Shown here piece by piece: positions 63,964 through 64,000 of a DNA stretch of 64,000 bases. Position 1 is the first letter of the stretch, and each line of letters opens with the position of its first letter. The DNA is taken from positions 3,550,273-3,614,272 of the forward strand of contig JAJHZJ010000419.1 in the NCBI GenBank assembly GCA_023548195.1, given 5' to 3'. Source of the DNA: Bettongia penicillata ogilbyi (lineage: Eukaryota > Chordata > Mammalia > Diprotodontia > Potoroidae). The notes below the pieces were generated by a model. That model saw only the letters and a program-made list of their open reading frames with translations. It was not told the origin of the DNA and did no database searches. The position numbers and the translations under genes were made by a program.

Positions 63964-64000
63964 GGGGCAGCTAGGTGGTGCAGTGGATAGAGCACCAGTG
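63964..64000 (+). mobile_element. Type A SINE head, cut by the window end
   Basis: GGGGCAGCTAGGTGGTGCAG followed by TGGATAGAGCACCAGTG is the intact 5' head; the rest lies beyond the window. A direct repeat ATTCATTACCT (63916-63926 and 63948-63958) precedes it. Confidence 0.93.

Overview
This window reads as ordinary nuclear DNA from a mammal, most likely a marsupial. It is AT-rich and poor in CpG, with no prokaryotic gene organisation, and it is packed with interspersed repeats. The host call rests mainly on two SINE types. One begins with a GGGGCAGCTAGGTGGTGCAGTGG-like head, of which 37 bp are visible at 63964-64000, and has a long 3' half containing AAAACAAAGTCAAGTGCAAG. The other shares a related head but ends in a BovB/RTE-like tail near CCAAATGGGGTCAC. 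Both match marsupial tRNA-derived SINEs known to me. L1 3' ends of marsupial type and abundant L2, L3/CR1 and MIR/CORE-SINE relics agree. I cannot name the species.

I find no supported protein-coding gene, tRNA, rRNA or CRISPR array. The long open frames are antisense to repeats, lie inside microsatellites, or are short and unrecognised. The window is best read as intergenic DNA or the inside of a large intron.

Layout: 1-5 kb holds a SINE with perfect target-site duplications, MIR fragments, a possible decayed coding fragment (1758-2068) and a repeat-poor block. 5-11 kb is L2 and MIR. 11-13.7 kb is repeat-poor. 13.7-20.5 kb has an old L1, a SINE with a (TAC)17 tail, a pyrimidine tract, an L3 copy split by a young L1 end, and a long (CTTC)n. 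21-29 kb is dominated by three long minus-strand L2 copies split by younger insertions, including a probable 497-bp solo LTR. 29-36 kb holds SINE pieces and MIR/L2. 36.7-39.7 kb is the largest repeat-poor block. 40-56.9 kb is dense SINE/MIR/L2 with an L1 end at 54.1-54.8 kb. 56.9-59.2 kb is repeat-poor and contains a perfect RFX X-box match. 59.3-64 kb returns to L2/MIR and ends inside another SINE.

Family assignments come from reading the sequence against remembered consensus features, so boundaries are approximate (about 10-30 bp) except where target-site duplications or base-exact motifs fix them. The best follow-up candidates are the solo LTR, the two RFX-like X-boxes, an unclassified dispersed repeat seen at 35.4 and 50.6 kb, several tetraloop inverted repeats and two roughly 51-bp tandem duplications.
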